Shown: piece by piece, positions 13,701-26,359 of the stretch
Layout of the letters: every line of letters starts with the position of its first letter
How positions within the stretch are numbered: position 1 is the first letter of the stretch
DNA from: Neelides folsomi
Lineage: Eukaryota > Arthropoda > Collembola > Neelipleona > Neelidae
Length of the DNA: 64,000 nucleotides
Direction: 5' to 3'
Assembly (NCBI GenBank): GCA_034687125.1
Contig: JAQGBZ010000329.1
Location: 1-64,000 of the forward strand
Made by a program: the position numbers and the translations under genes
Notes under the pieces: model-generated
What the model was told of the DNA's origin: nothing
Database searches by the model: none
What the model saw: the letters and a program-made list of their open reading frames with translations, nothing else

Positions 13701-16016
13701 CCACAGGTTTTCCACTCCCAATTTGAGCACAGATGTTACATGTGTCAAGAGAATGAAATTTATGGAATTTCAATGGTTAGGAATCAAAGGAGGTTTTCGG
13801 GTAGACAAGGAAAGTTAGCGAATGCTGCGGGCTTCCAAGTGGGTCCACACATCACATCCTCCCGAGACTTTATTTATTCGTCTCAAGGTGAGGATTGACG
13901 CTCTTATTACACTAATCTAATTTAAGTTCTATACTTAAATAAACTATTTACTTAAAGTTACCTTAAATATACTAGATAAACACCCATTTCACTCAAAGTC
14001 AATATATAATCTATTTAAATGCTAACAAGATATGCGATTTGATAAGAAAGATCTAAAATATTAATTATTATTATATAATTATGATAAAATCATCGAAGAA
14101 GGAGAAACCCTTAAAATGAGTTAAAATTTAGACAAAGGAAAATAATTAAAATGCGCAATTTTTGACTAGAAATGAAACACTTATAAAATAGTGAAATTGA
14201 AGATATTAAAGTATCCTAAGTATATTTAAGTAAGTAGTTTAAGTTAGCCTATTTAATATTAGCTAATTATATTGTTAAACCCTTTCTCCATTTATTAGCA
14301 CTTTAAGTACTAAAAAGGAGGAAGGGTTTACTAAATCTATTATGTACAGAGAAGAGCCGCCTTTTTCCTCGGACCGGAGGTCACGGAGATAAAAAGGTCA
14401 GCTGCTCTATTTTCATGCATGGGTTCACCGCCAGTACGACTTTCACGTACAATGTATACGTCCTTAAATTACTTAATGTTAGTTAATTAAGTATATTTTT
14501 AAACTATTCTATTAGAATAATTATAAGTAGAGTTATCTTACTCTGAGAGGTAAATTACAATTTGTACAATGATTAGAGTAGAGCAAAGTCATCCTGCGGA
14601 GAGGAAATGACGAGAAATGTAAACCTAAGCTTATCATTTAGATTTAATTGTAATAGAGAGCAAACTGACTTCATATTTACTGATTTCATTTCTTACCTAC
14701 TTAAAAGAGGAAATTTTGAATAATTAAGCGTGCAATTATCCTACAATGTGAGTTACGTGCTTTAGGAAATCCAATTAATGTTCTTTTGTATTTGATTAAA
14801 TGAAATTTTAAATTTTGTTTGGCTAGTGAGTGAGTCAACTAATAGTCTCATTTAAAGATTCCTTTTGAGTAAAGAGAGATAAAGTGCTTTTGTTTAAAGG
14901 AAGTTTATAGAGAGAAATAGAATTCATTATCTTATGCTTACAAATCTAATCTATCCATTAATATTTGAAGTTAGTGTACAGTTTAGGAACCTACCCACCT
15001 ATTAAATATATCTTAATATTTAATATACATTCATTTGCTCGCTGCCGCAATTCTTAAATTGAACATAACCTAATTTTAAATAACTGAGTTGTCTATATAA
15101 ATATTACGTCTATCTAATATAATAACTGAACTAATAACACTAATAAGTAATTTATAGAGAACTAAATTACATTAACATAAATAACCTAAATTTTATAATA
15201 CAATTGGCGTCTGCCTCGAGACATTCGCACAGTTTCGCACAATGGCAAAAAAGGGGCCTCGAGAACAGCGCTTTTTCCGCTGCATGTCGTCGGCTAATAA
15301 ACGTCTTCACTGAGGTTATATTAGCCCTCTTTACACTAACTAAATTAATCTTAACGAATCCTAATGTCTAAAAGTACTTCTAAACTACAAAATATTAACT
15401 ACAATTATCAATGATAATTATGATAATTACTATTTACTTAAAAATCGCGTGAAAATATGTACAGAATCATAAAGCCTTTATACAATCGGAAGATGAAAAT
15501 TTAATTTCTGGGCATAAAACCCGCTTCCCGAGATTATATCAAATTCACTCTTCACATGAGTTTGGTAAATATCAGAGGAGACATTAAACCATTGCTCATA
15601 TTAGACGACTTAACCTAGGTTAACGTTAAATATTAAATCTAATTAACTACACGCTAAAGTCATAAACCTTAATTAACCCTCGCTTAAAGAAAATCTATAA
15701 ATTCGAGTGAGTTCTATATTTTTAAAATCTTAAAAACTATGAAAAAGTCTTCGTGAGATATTTAATATTATGCGTAGATAAAGCTTCAAATGCAATTACT
15801 GTACTCTTTGGATTCAAAATTAATTTATACTTTTTCCTATTATTATTCAATAGATTCAAATTTTAAATAAACCGATCATTATCCTATTTATGTGAGTGAG
15901 TAGCATGGGTTTCTTAAATATTTATCATTAAGTAAATTAAGTAGTAAATTATTTAAAAAAGTAATAATGAAATATTTCAAATATAGAGGATTAAAAAGAT
16001 GTGGGAAAAGGTTTTT
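7794..16016. other. AT-rich intergenic region
   Basis: This lies between the dpr stop and the 3' end of the membrane-protein gene on the other strand. It is strongly AT-rich with long homogeneous stretches and few open frames. Small islands of more balanced composition occur at about 10250-10660, 11030-11520, 12760-12900 and 13700-13900; they have no splice-linked coding frames and may be regulatory. A hairpin lies at 14276-14330. A 21-bp motif near 13178-13198 recurs almost exactly near 49608-49627. Confidence 0.6.
14276..14330. other. Short strong hairpin (55 nt), function unknown
   Basis: The outer arms TAAACCCTTTCTCC (14276-14289) and GGAGGAAGGGTTTA (14317-14330) pair over 14 positions with one G-U pair as RNA. 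A further short inner helix (TAGCAC with GTACTA, mismatched) is possible. The size resembles a small-RNA precursor, but the duplex is short for a canonical miRNA. It could equally be a MITE relic. Confidence 0.4.
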
Positions 16017-18311
16017 TTAAGTGAGTAGATGGTTGCTGTAGAGCGGATGATCCCGATCGGCTGGAACTCTCAATCTCCGAAAACTCGGATGTTGTGCCAT
16101 ATTAAACTGGGCTGGATTTCCTCCTCCATATTCATAAGGATATGCGGGAGCGAGAACAGCTTGGTCGTAAGGTGACGTGTTCATGAAACCTGGGAGAATA
16201 ATAATTCCACATATTAAATTTTACTATCCCTCGACTCGTTCTCGTATTTATCAAAAAGGGTTAAAACTGTTAAAAGTGATGGTTGAATTAAACTACGTGC
16301 ATAATTTTTTATTTAAATCATAAAGCTTAAAGGCTTAGCTTACTCGTGATGGAATGAGGTCCAATGCCCGAGTCGAATGAGCTGCTCTCAATTGAATTCC
16401 CGCCCGGGTTTGGTCGTCCTGAAGAACCGGAACTTCCATCGCCGTAGGAGCTTCCACTACTTCTAGAACTCGGATAAATCCCGCCGTTGACTCCACCAGT
16501 TTGAATCACATCGTACGGCCTTGTGTTCACTCCATTACAAAGTGCGCTCTCGGCAAAGACGGCCACAAGATGTGGAGGAATCTTCATGGTCATTCCATTA
16601 TTCCCCATGATGATCATCGACCCAGGGTTGTTATTGTCCATTCCGACCGTCAATCGTTGTTGTTGCTGACGTGGTTGGTAAGCCGGTGGTGGCAATCGGG
16701 GATTTGTTCCAGGATATTTGTTCCCTCCATTTCTTCCACTTCTTCGATCAAGACTTCGTTGTGACTTAAAAGGATTTCCTGTTCCTCCTCCTGAACTTCT
16801 TCCTGGCCTCTTTCTCGTAAGTGACTGAGACGATGTTCGTAGTTTCCCATTCCGATCGGTTCCATTTCCGCGCTGTTGTTGAATCCGGGCTAAGTTTTCT
16901 CCAACGCCCGGCCCCACACCATTCTGACTCAATGGGACATCAATAACACTAAGTTCATCTTCAGCAAATTCATCGTCTGAAGGCCCATTGTTTCGCTCCG
17001 ACAGATGGTCAGGGAGCTCTTCGTAAATTGGTGGTGGGTTGAGGAAATAGGAAAAGTCCAGCTTTGAATTCCCCATCATTGTCCCGTTATTTCCAATCAA
17101 AGCATGATGGTTGACATCCAACATCTGAAAATTTAACAATTTCATGTTATATCCCTTCTTGACACTTCACAGTTTATCTCTATTACCTATTACATTTATA
17201 ATTGTAAATATCTTTATTACATGTTTAGTCTCTCACACTAGTGTGTTAAATTACATTCTGTATTTCTTTACCTCAAGAGCTGGAGGGGCAATCGGTGGCC
17301 GTGGGCGAGCATGGGAAAGATCTTCATACAAAATCCCGTTTCCGTTCATGTTCATCATCGATGGTCCATTATGATGATCAAAGTCCTTGGTTTGAGTTAC
17401 GCCTTTCCGCTTTTTCCTAATTGAGAGTAAGCAAAGAGAAGTGTGAATCACTCGGTATACTCTATTCTCACCCATTAATTTCACACTTCATTCATTTCCA
17501 ATAAAATCTCCTCCCCGTTCTAATGAAATGGAGTGACTGGCATAAAATACAGCGATGTGAACTCCCAGTATTTAAGTGTAAGAAGAGCCAATTTCCTATT
17601 TTATATAACTCAGCCGACGGCGTGATCATCAATTTCAAAGCTCAAAGGGTTCCGTTGGTCAAATGGTTCTTTTCTTAATTTCCCTTTCATTTAATCTACT
17701 TCATTCTACCAAGGGTGTAATCATCTTTGAGATGCTTTACAGATCTCATACTTACATACTAATATAAGTATATACCATAATGGTATAATGGAGAGATTAA
17801 GGAAAGTGTCAGAAGTCTCAGGAGCAATTGAAGATTATATACATTTATAATATACGTTATGGCCCTTCTTAAAAGAGTAGAAGGAAGAATGCGGCATCCC
17901 CTCTTTTAATCATTTAAGTAAGGGGTTCTTTGAAAGGTGTGAATAAGTGATTGCGGGAATGTGGCACATACCTCCATACAATTACCCCGATGACGAGAAG
18001 AATCACAGCGGAGAGAAGAGTGCAGCACACGATGACTGTGACTGAGGGAAATGATCCAATCCTCTTAAACTCAGCATCCGAAGGCTTTACAACAAAAAAT
18101 TACTTATTTAATCACCCGGAATAATTTTACAAACCTTGATTTATGATGAATTTAAAAGAATTAAGATTACATTGAGAAGAGAAGGACAGGTCATATCCAT
18201 AAGTTCGCATGGGATGTCCGGGGGAACCGGTGGTGGAGGTAAATGAAATCCAGGCGGTGGCCCTCCGCAATCGCAATCGTCGTCCATTAAAACCCATGCT
18301 GAAGAAGACAT
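16017..18311 (-). CDS. Single-pass membrane protein with PY-motif cytoplasmic tail, unidentified
   Basis: Five exons (18311-18171, 18084-17972, 17416-17272, 17124-16344, 16189-16017) join in frame to 450 residues with a stop at 16017. Residues 1-60 are Cys/Pro-rich (CDC, then PPPPVPPDIPC). About 61-83 is a clear membrane span (VTVIVCCTLLSAVILLVIGV) followed by a basic stop-transfer WRKKRKG. The tail of about 365 residues has PPPIYEEL and PPPAY motifs that fit WW-domain (Nedd4-type) ligands, a RKRPGRSSGGG stretch, Gly/Asn/Ser-rich segments and FDSGIG. The ATG at 18311 directly follows a good acceptor (TTTTTTAG), so this may be an internal exon with more ectodomain upstream that I could not find. 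I recognise the architecture of a signalling or adhesion receptor tail but not the family. Confidence 0.72.
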
Positions 18312-20232
18312 CTAAAAAATTTTAATTAAAATATTGGTAAACTTATTCCATAGGTTATCAAATTGTTTTTGTCTTTAATACTTATAAGTATTCAGCTATG
18401 CTTATTATTATTATACTTCTTATTAGATGCATACATACTAATAAGTATAATACTAATACATAAATATTTGTATTAGTATACTTTACACAGGAAATATTCT
18501 ACTTACAAGAAAATAAATAACTCCATGATGTAAATTTAAAAAGAGCTTAAGCTATCCTCAACGACCCACACAGTAAGAGCCAAGTGAAGCTGAAAGACTG
18601 AAAACGTCTTTTAAATAATAGACAAAAGAAATATTGCATAATGGATATTGTTCTGGAGCCGTAGATGCAAATAAGGACTTTGTGTGTAAACAAATCAAGA
18701 AGTGCCCTTAAGACTTTTTTTATACAAAACGAGTGCGGAGATACCGAAAACTTGTGATGCGCATAAAAGAAATGAAGGAGTGTTTGAATGTGAATATCAT
18801 TTGACAAAGAAATCTATTAAGTCTCCCTCTTCGTCTCCAAGAGTATCTCTCCGATCTCGGAACCTTGAAGGCATTTAATATTTACTGTAAGGGGACTCCG
18901 GAGTTATGACATGACTTATGACAACTGGAGGGAGTGAAAGATGGGAGGATGCCTGGGAGTTGAACAAGGGGCTCCTTCGTGCTTCCCAGGCTTTCATCTT
19001 TGGATGGTCGAAAGTGACAAGGTCCTAATCTTCGACTCTCAACAGAAAACCGGCCCTTACATCGCACACACATCGACTCAAAGACAAGGAGACGAGATAA
19101 ACTTCCTTTTGTCTCCTCAGGGGAACCGAAACTCCGTTTTTATTCACTCTTTTACTACCCATTCTCTCCACCTTTAAAATTATTCCTTCAAACAGAGCGA
19201 AGAAGATGAGACCGAACCTTCCAACCTTTATATGACCATTCTTTCCCTCTTTCTGACCATTTTTATTTCCCTTTCGTGCCGCGTTAAGGTGGAAAACACG
19301 AGTTCTCTTTATACACATATAATACAAGTATACAATATAATACATGTATGAATCCCTATCCTATCTATGTATGTATAATACATGTATTAAAAGTAGAATC
19401 GTCTTGCTCTCACTTATATTGTTAGTAAATTATATTCTAATAAAGGATTCCCATTCAAGGTATACAAACGTGTATGTATTCCTTCTAATAATCCAGAGGT
19501 TCTTTATGGCTCTTTCTTTATCTGTGTTGGGCTCATAATCCCTCAAGTGTATACCAAGCACATCATCTGATTATATTCGTCCAATTCCCTCAAAACTACA
19601 AAAGGAGTTAAGGAGTGAATAATGGACAGGAAAGGAACTTTTTAATTTAATTCCCCTCCAACTTAACTCAAGTGTCTTGTGAAGAATTTGAGCCATATAC
19701 AGGTAAATACATAGGTAAGATACATCCCGATGAGACTTGGAGGTAAATTGTATACTTTTTGTACAGAGTTCTTGTTTTTTCCTTCCAATTCGCCAAATGA
19801 TCCTCCTTTTATGGATGTGAGAGGAAGAAAATGTACAACATGGACTTCTTCAGTCTCCTCAAGCTCAATTGCTCGTGTCGTTGTGTCAAAAACTAGAAAT
19901 CCATTATTCTGATTCGTTTCTCTTCCTTTCATTTCATCTATGACCTTTTCTTATTTAAAGCATGGTTTATTAGCTTATAATGTCTTTTTGTCAATGGGCT
20001 AGAAAGCTTGTTCGTTACTTCGTTAATAATAAGTATATGCACATACATTTGAAATATTTTTTTAGGTCAGGTAAGAAATATTGAGCTCTGATATGTGTCT
20101 CGTCTCCTTTTCACTTTTAACGAGGCGAAAGGGTGGAATTTTGAAAAACACTCCCACTGAAGAGGAAACTCTGCATGTGTTGATGAGGTGAGAGGGAAGT
20201 AATTAAAAAACGATTTTCCTTTTCTATTTAAG

Positions 20233-20274
20233 AAAATTATGTGAAGAAACATAATTTTTTCTTCACATAATTTT
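20233..20274. repeat. Perfect 17-bp inverted repeat, 8-nt loop
   Basis: Arms AAAATTATGTGAAGAAA (20233-20249) and its exact reverse complement (20258-20274) would form a tight hairpin. It lies in non-coding DNA with no gene end nearby that I can identify. Confidence 0.75.
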
Positions 20275-23200
20275 ACTCGCTTTATGCGCTTAAATTATTG
20301 CGAGATATTTCTCTATTTTACATGAAATTTTAGCTATGTATAAATACTATTGAAAGTATTGCAATTAAAGTATGAATACTGAATACTATTAATGCTATTA
20401 AAGTATAAGTGCTTTTAAATTATTCATCAATTTGAAAGGTCCATGTTGTTTTGTCGTGGTTTACTTGTAAATGTTTTTAAGTTTACGAGAATCCCCTTTT
20501 TCATTCGTAGATCGAGGATTTGGAATTAACGGTTAAAGTAGGACATGGAGTAGAATGAAAAGGGTTCCATTTGTCCAATGTAGGAGATAAAAGAAGAAGG
20601 ATGAAGACCTCCCAAAAGTGGGAAGGAAGAGAAGAAAGGAAGAGCCTTAAAATAAATGAGACATCAGGAGGAACCAAACGTGTCTGTCCCATTAAACCCT
20701 TGATCGAGATCGAAGAACGACGACGGTCAGAATACAAAGGACGAACATCTACGTGAGAGGAGTCGAATTGAGATGAAGGGTCTCTGAAGTTCAATCTTAA
20801 ATCCAACACATACACACACAAGAAAAAGATGGTGAAATTGTAATCATGTGAACAGAATAACGTCTCCTATAAGAATTGCCCTTAACTCAAAAGTCGATTA
20901 CATGGCATTATTCTTCCACTGTCGTTTTCCTTTCGACGACGCCATAAAAACAATTTAAGTTAGTCACGTTTGACCAGCGTTGTTCTTCCTTGTCCAATTC
21001 ATCTTATTTGTTTGTTTTTATCAACATCGTTGACTATCCATTACAGTGTGGGTTGTGAATCTTGAATGTATCGTATCCATATGTAAATATATGGTTTGCT
21101 TTAAGATTAAACTCAAATTGAGTTCGACTTCAACATGAGTTTCAAATTGTTTCAATGAGTCTTATAAAAGTTATAAAACAGACCCATTCATCATCCACAC
21201 GATCTTGTTGTTTTACTAACAACGAATTATTCCTTTTTCTGTCCCTGTATTATCATTGTTCTTTCATTATATTTCCATATATAGTCCACAATTCAACTTT
21301 TTGTAAAAATTCAAATCCTTTGCTTAATGTTAGCTTTTGAGAATCTTGGTGGATTAAGGGATAAGGCAAACAATGCGTTTTGTGCGTGGAACAAAGGAAT
21401 TTGTAATGTGCCTATCTAATTGCGTGAGGGCCTTATGAGGGGAAAAGTGCAAAAGATAAATGAGCAGAGGTCCCATGTGGAGAAAAATGTCTCTTGGACC
21501 TGTTTCATCACAACTTCCTCTCCCTAAACTTGCCAATGTTAACTTGACATGCAAAAGGAGCATGACCTGACCTTTTAACCCTCAATGCACTCCATGTAAA
21601 TCAACCCATAGCAAAGGATTTGTCTAATTGTAGCAATGTAGCAAAGGCCCCTCGAGCCCTTCAACATACCAATTACTCAATGCACGTAGTCCAAGATAAA
21701 GAAATTATATAACACTCTCTTTGAGCGCTTTGAAATCTCCTTTAAATCATCTTTCCTTATGTGGATCTCCACATCGGCTTTGAAATCCCTCCTATCTGAT
21801 TTAAATGAGAGATCCACCCGATGAATGCATAATAAACCGTATCAATAATATTATTATGGAACACGTCCCAGGTGGGCGTAGAGTTTTAATTTTTCTCTGA
21901 GCCACATGTTGAACACAAATGTTAAATGTTTACAAGGGATGAGACCTATTGGGAATATTGTGTTCATACAATTCATATTATGTAATAATGTTGCAAGTGG
22001 TTCCTTGGGCCTACACAATCGTGTGGAGTTGAAAAGGAACCGTCGAAGTTATTCAAATGGCCCATCCTTTTCCTCCAATGTCCAAAGCATAACTCGAAAC
22101 GAGATGAGAGGAGATGAGTAGGAGATGAGATAGAAAGGTTGAGGAGGCGAAAGAAAGGAATTCCTGTCCGACCTCGTTAGCAGCTCGTCCTTCCTCGCGT
22201 CCACCTCGGAGAGAGGAAAACAAAATTTCTTCCCTGTGCTTCCATAAGAGTGAATGAGCTTGTATTTCATTCTCGAATCTCGATCCTTCTGTCTAATGGA
22301 GAGGAATGCCAACTGGTGAGGAATTCACCCTTACCATTACCATCGGACCTTCTGAAGAGGCTCAAGGAGTCTCAAACTCTGACCGAATGAATTGGACAAG
22401 AGACGGATCTCTTTGGACTTTATTTATAGTTAGTAAGGATAAAAAAGGGGAGAGATTTCTTGAACTAATCAATTCCTTTTTCTCTGGCTCAATGGGCGTT
22501 GAGGACGTGGGATGAATCCCTGTGACGAAATAAGTACACGCGGCTTAAGAAGATGTCGGAGACCAATAAATCAAATCCTTATTATTGCTATTATAGGCAT
22601 TAGGGAGAGTTCCGTAGGGGATGGGGAGGAATGGGAGAGACGTGCCGGTGTGGACGAGGACACGTTTCACTGGAAGATGAAAAATAAGGGTACACATATA
22701 ACATACCTATCTGTACGTATATATTATAACTATGAAAGATCCTGAATCCCTCTTGTGTTATTGAGGAACTCGCCTTGGGACTCAAAGGTTCCTTCTTTTT
22801 TCATCCTTGAGGGTTAAAAACGGAAGGAGAGTTTCCACACGAGTTCGATTTTGAGATTTTTCCTAAAGGGGATGAACATATGGGCCAAGTTTCGACAGGT
22901 TTGGTTACATGAAGTAGAAGAGGAAGCTGCGGTTCCCAATTGAGGGAATGGCCCTTATTCTTCACCACCACCAAATGTTGAACAGAAAAGGAGGAGTCCG
23001 ACCATTCAGCTCCCCCATTAATTTCTCACTTTCCTCATCTCCGCTCGGCACATGCTACGAGAATCCACAAGGACCGAAGGTCCCCTTAATTCTCCTTCGA
23101 CTATTATCCCAATCTTCCTCTCACTCAAGGACTTAACAAAGAAAGAGGCCACAAATTGCAGACGGCGGATTCCACCGCTTGCACCCTTCAAACCACTGGA

Positions 23201-24224
23201 AAGAGATTCCGACGAGGAGCAATAGTAAAAATGCATTGAGCTAAAATTGAAAGGATTCTTTCAACCATCGTTTCATCTTGAGATGGACGCCGCTGAGGAA
23301 AACTCAACAATGCATAAAAGTGACCGACCAAATTGTGGATCATCCGCTCAACACATTGAGAAGATCAACGATGAAATCGCTCAAGTCCTTCTGGAATGCT
23401 TTTCATATAAATTCGAAAAATGTCCAGAACGAATCGAAATACGTTTTCGGTTTGTCACGTTGAAATTGTGCTAACTCTCCGTAATTTCTTTCTCAATAAA
23501 AGTAGATTTTTTAAATTTCTTATCAAGGGGAGAATTATAGACTTTGTATGATTTTTAATGCTACATTGAAAGCTTAGACTTTTTTAATTTAATAGTTTAA
23601 AAAATTACAGATAAAGACGTCTAATATGTGTGTTGGGTGAGGTTGGATGAGAGGGCAAAAGCTTTGTAATAAATATTGTAAGAATATTTTTCGATCCTTT
23701 AGGTCTGGTCGTTGAGCTCATGAGGAAAAGAAAGAGAAGATAAAAATGATCCCTTGCTGGCTGAGGACAATTGTAAATGGTTCAGCCATTCGTTTCTTGT
23801 CTCATAATTACTTGGATTGAGCACAATTGAGGTTTGGAAGGAAAAATACACCGGCCTTTGTAGGAAGCCGAAGGGAATAAAAAATCAAGATGTTGCGAGA
23901 ATTAATTTGAGGAGTGAAATTAAGAGACACGACAAATGGCTCTCATTACTCTCCCACATAAACCAATTCCATTCCACATCTCTTTCTCCTCTCAGAGATG
24001 GAAACCGGCTTGTGGGAACGTTATTTATTTATATTTTAGATGACTCATATTACTGAAAGCTTGGGACGTCGAACGAATGAAAATGTCAAATTATTTAGTT
24101 CTAGGTTTCAGAGGATTCGCAAACAATTTATGACATTTAAAACTTACTCCTAGGAGTACTTCCATTCTCCTTTGTTACTTTAAATTAATATTATTTTTTA
24201 CATCTACTTTTGTATTTCATTTCA

Positions 24225-24258
24225 TACAAGTACTTGTATACGACTTGCAAGTCGTATA
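24225..24258. repeat. Two overlapping perfect palindromes
   Basis: A 14-bp palindrome TACAAGTACTTGTA (24225-24238) overlaps the start of a 22-bp perfect palindrome centred on CGACTTGCAAGTCG (24237-24258). A third palindrome, TACTCCTAGGAGTA, lies about 80 bp upstream near 24146-24160. Such symmetry could be dimeric transcription-factor sites or chance in AT-rich DNA. Confidence 0.6.
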
Positions 24259-26258
24259 TTATTCCATGTTAATCTTAGGAGTACTATTCTAAATACGATA
24301 TGATATTTTTAAAAATTTCAGCTTTAAACAACTACTTATCTTTAAAGTAAAAACTTTTAGCTTAACATCAAAAGAGCAATCATTTTTTAAGAATAAATGC
24401 GAGAATTTTTGTGTAAAGCGTTAAGCTAACAATAACTATAATATCAAATTAAAAGTCATATATAAAAATTTATTAATATAGAAATAAAAGAAATATTAGA
24501 AATTTTTTATAGTAGAGTTAATTTCTAGTAATTTAGTAATAACAATTAAGTGTTAAGTAATTTTTCAGATCTCACGAACTTTAAAATTCAAAATAAAATT
24601 ATATTTATAAAGTGACAATTGATAAAGTGACTTTACCTCTCCTTCCATCAATTTGTGAAGATAAATGAAGAATTAAGTTTTCATCCTGGAGTTCTTAACA
24701 GCAGCCCACCCTCTTTACAAATTAACTCCCGAGTGTTGACGAATGGCAACGAAGGGTTTCGGAATCGAATCAAAATATTATGAGAGAACTTAAAAAACCA
24801 AGCTCCCTAACGTCACTACAGTTTAGTTTAACTATCCAAATAAACGTAATCAAAGGTTTAAAAGTCCGCTGACGGATGTTAAGTAATTCCCTTGGCGGGG
24901 AAGGGTGGGCGGGTTGGCGGGACGGAGCGACGGAGGTGGGAGAGGTGGGAAAAGGAAATATGGACTCTCTCCTGCGGCTGCGAATTGCAGGCGAATATTT
25001 ATCCAAGTTGTAGAAGAAGAGCTCCGGCCGAGGTGAATGCAAAGATCGACCTCATCTGCGACTGCGACTCAACTTCTCCCTATTCGTGAGAGCAAGGGGA
25101 TGAAGGGCTATATGGGACAGATATACAGTCATCCCACGATCCCTAGTAGCCCTCGTTTTCTATAGGTGTATTTACCCACTCCCAGTGAGAGAGCACTGTG
25201 AGAGGAAGACAGTAGTTGGGGGATATATTGTATTAAATATATGTATGATATACATAGAGTATAGTGTTCCGGTTCGGATGGATATTACGAAAGCCTCGGG
25301 CTCCCTCACCCCCGACAACAGAACAACAAAAGGAAGGATGTACGGGAGATGAAGGCTCCAGCTGCAGCTGCCTTCTTCAACCCCCAACTTCCTCTCTCAC
25401 TAATTGAGACTTCTCTCACATTACACTCATAGAGAGACACGTTTCTTGACAACACCGGTGTTTGCCATATAAAATTCCTTTACTATCATCATCTGGACAA
25501 ACTTTTTAGATAAAACATTTTTGATGGTACTTTTCACTCCAGTTAAAAGAAAGAGAATTGTTAAAAGAAAGAAAATTGTTAAATTCTCTTTTTGTGTCTA
25601 ACTGTCTTTAACTCCTATTGGAATATGTACCATATATATGAAGTCTATGAAGTTAAGAAGAATGAATGAAGAATGAAGACCATTAAGGGTCAAGTGGAAA
25701 GTTGCTAAAAAGTGAAATAATGAAATCATGATCATTCCATAGATAATATGCAAATGCTAGATTATCCTCATTTAATTCCCTTTACTATAGATTATGGATA
25801 TTGGAGGATTTAGGGCTTAAATGATTGTTGGAAGATTTGAGAACGTTGGAAATGGGAGAAAGGATTATAAGAACTTTTACAACTTGTCAAAGACTTTTCT
25901 TGTTTTAAATGAGATATCCGAAGGCATAGGAAAAAAACAATTATCCAAATGTCTCTTGATTAAGACTATGCAAAAGCTATTAATTTCGTTTTTATCAATT
26001 AAAGAGTCAATGCACAAATTAAACTAATTACTTTGACGTATAAGTGCCAATGCATTATTAATAGATATATTAGTCATCATTAACACATATTTTGATTGCA
26101 CTTATTATCAATAACAATTTATATCATTATAATGTTATTACAATTGGGTATATTTTGTATATTCGTACATTTGATTCAATACTGAGAAAATGTTTTTAAA
26201 TGTTTTTTCGTATGTGATTCTCAAAATTAGGTTGCGTTTTCTTTTAATTGTTAATTTC

Positions 26259-26267
26259 TATATAAAA
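26259..26267 (+). promoter_or_regulatory. Candidate TATA box for the 26360 gene
   Basis: TATATAAAA lies about 95 bp before the predicted ATG, leaving room for a transcription start about 30 bp downstream and a short 5' leader. Such motifs are common in AT-rich DNA, so this is only a candidate. Confidence 0.35.
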
Positions 26268-26359
26268 TTAGTTTCTCAAGCTAAGACAAGAATATTCCAT
26301 ATTTGATTGTGCCGTAGGTTGTTGAATGCTTCGGATCAAATCTTGAAAAATATTTCCCA

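Larger units (their letters stand above)
18312..26258. other. Non-coding region, possibly upstream part or introns of the membrane-protein gene
   Basis: I found no exon I can defend. Blocks of more balanced composition occur at about 18830-19200, 19730-19930, 20540-20760, 22000-23450 and 24880-25400 and carry overlapping open frames on both strands, none with a recognisable domain. Simple structure includes GAGATGA-rich runs near 22104-22130, an 18-nt unit in tandem (about 2.4 copies) at 25542-25585, inverted repeats at 20233-20274 and palindromes near 24146-24258. Promoters or 5' exons of the neighbouring genes may lie here. Confidence 0.5.

Noticed and set aside
18171-18311. Alternative reading frame of the first membrane-protein exon (VFFSMGFNGRR...)
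   Set aside because: It would reach a stop on joining the transmembrane exon; only the phase-0 frame stays open.
25172-25387. Minus-strand open frame resembling a signal peptide followed by a GTGAGG donor
   Set aside because: The frame has no ATG (it opens with TTG) and no matching next exon was found.
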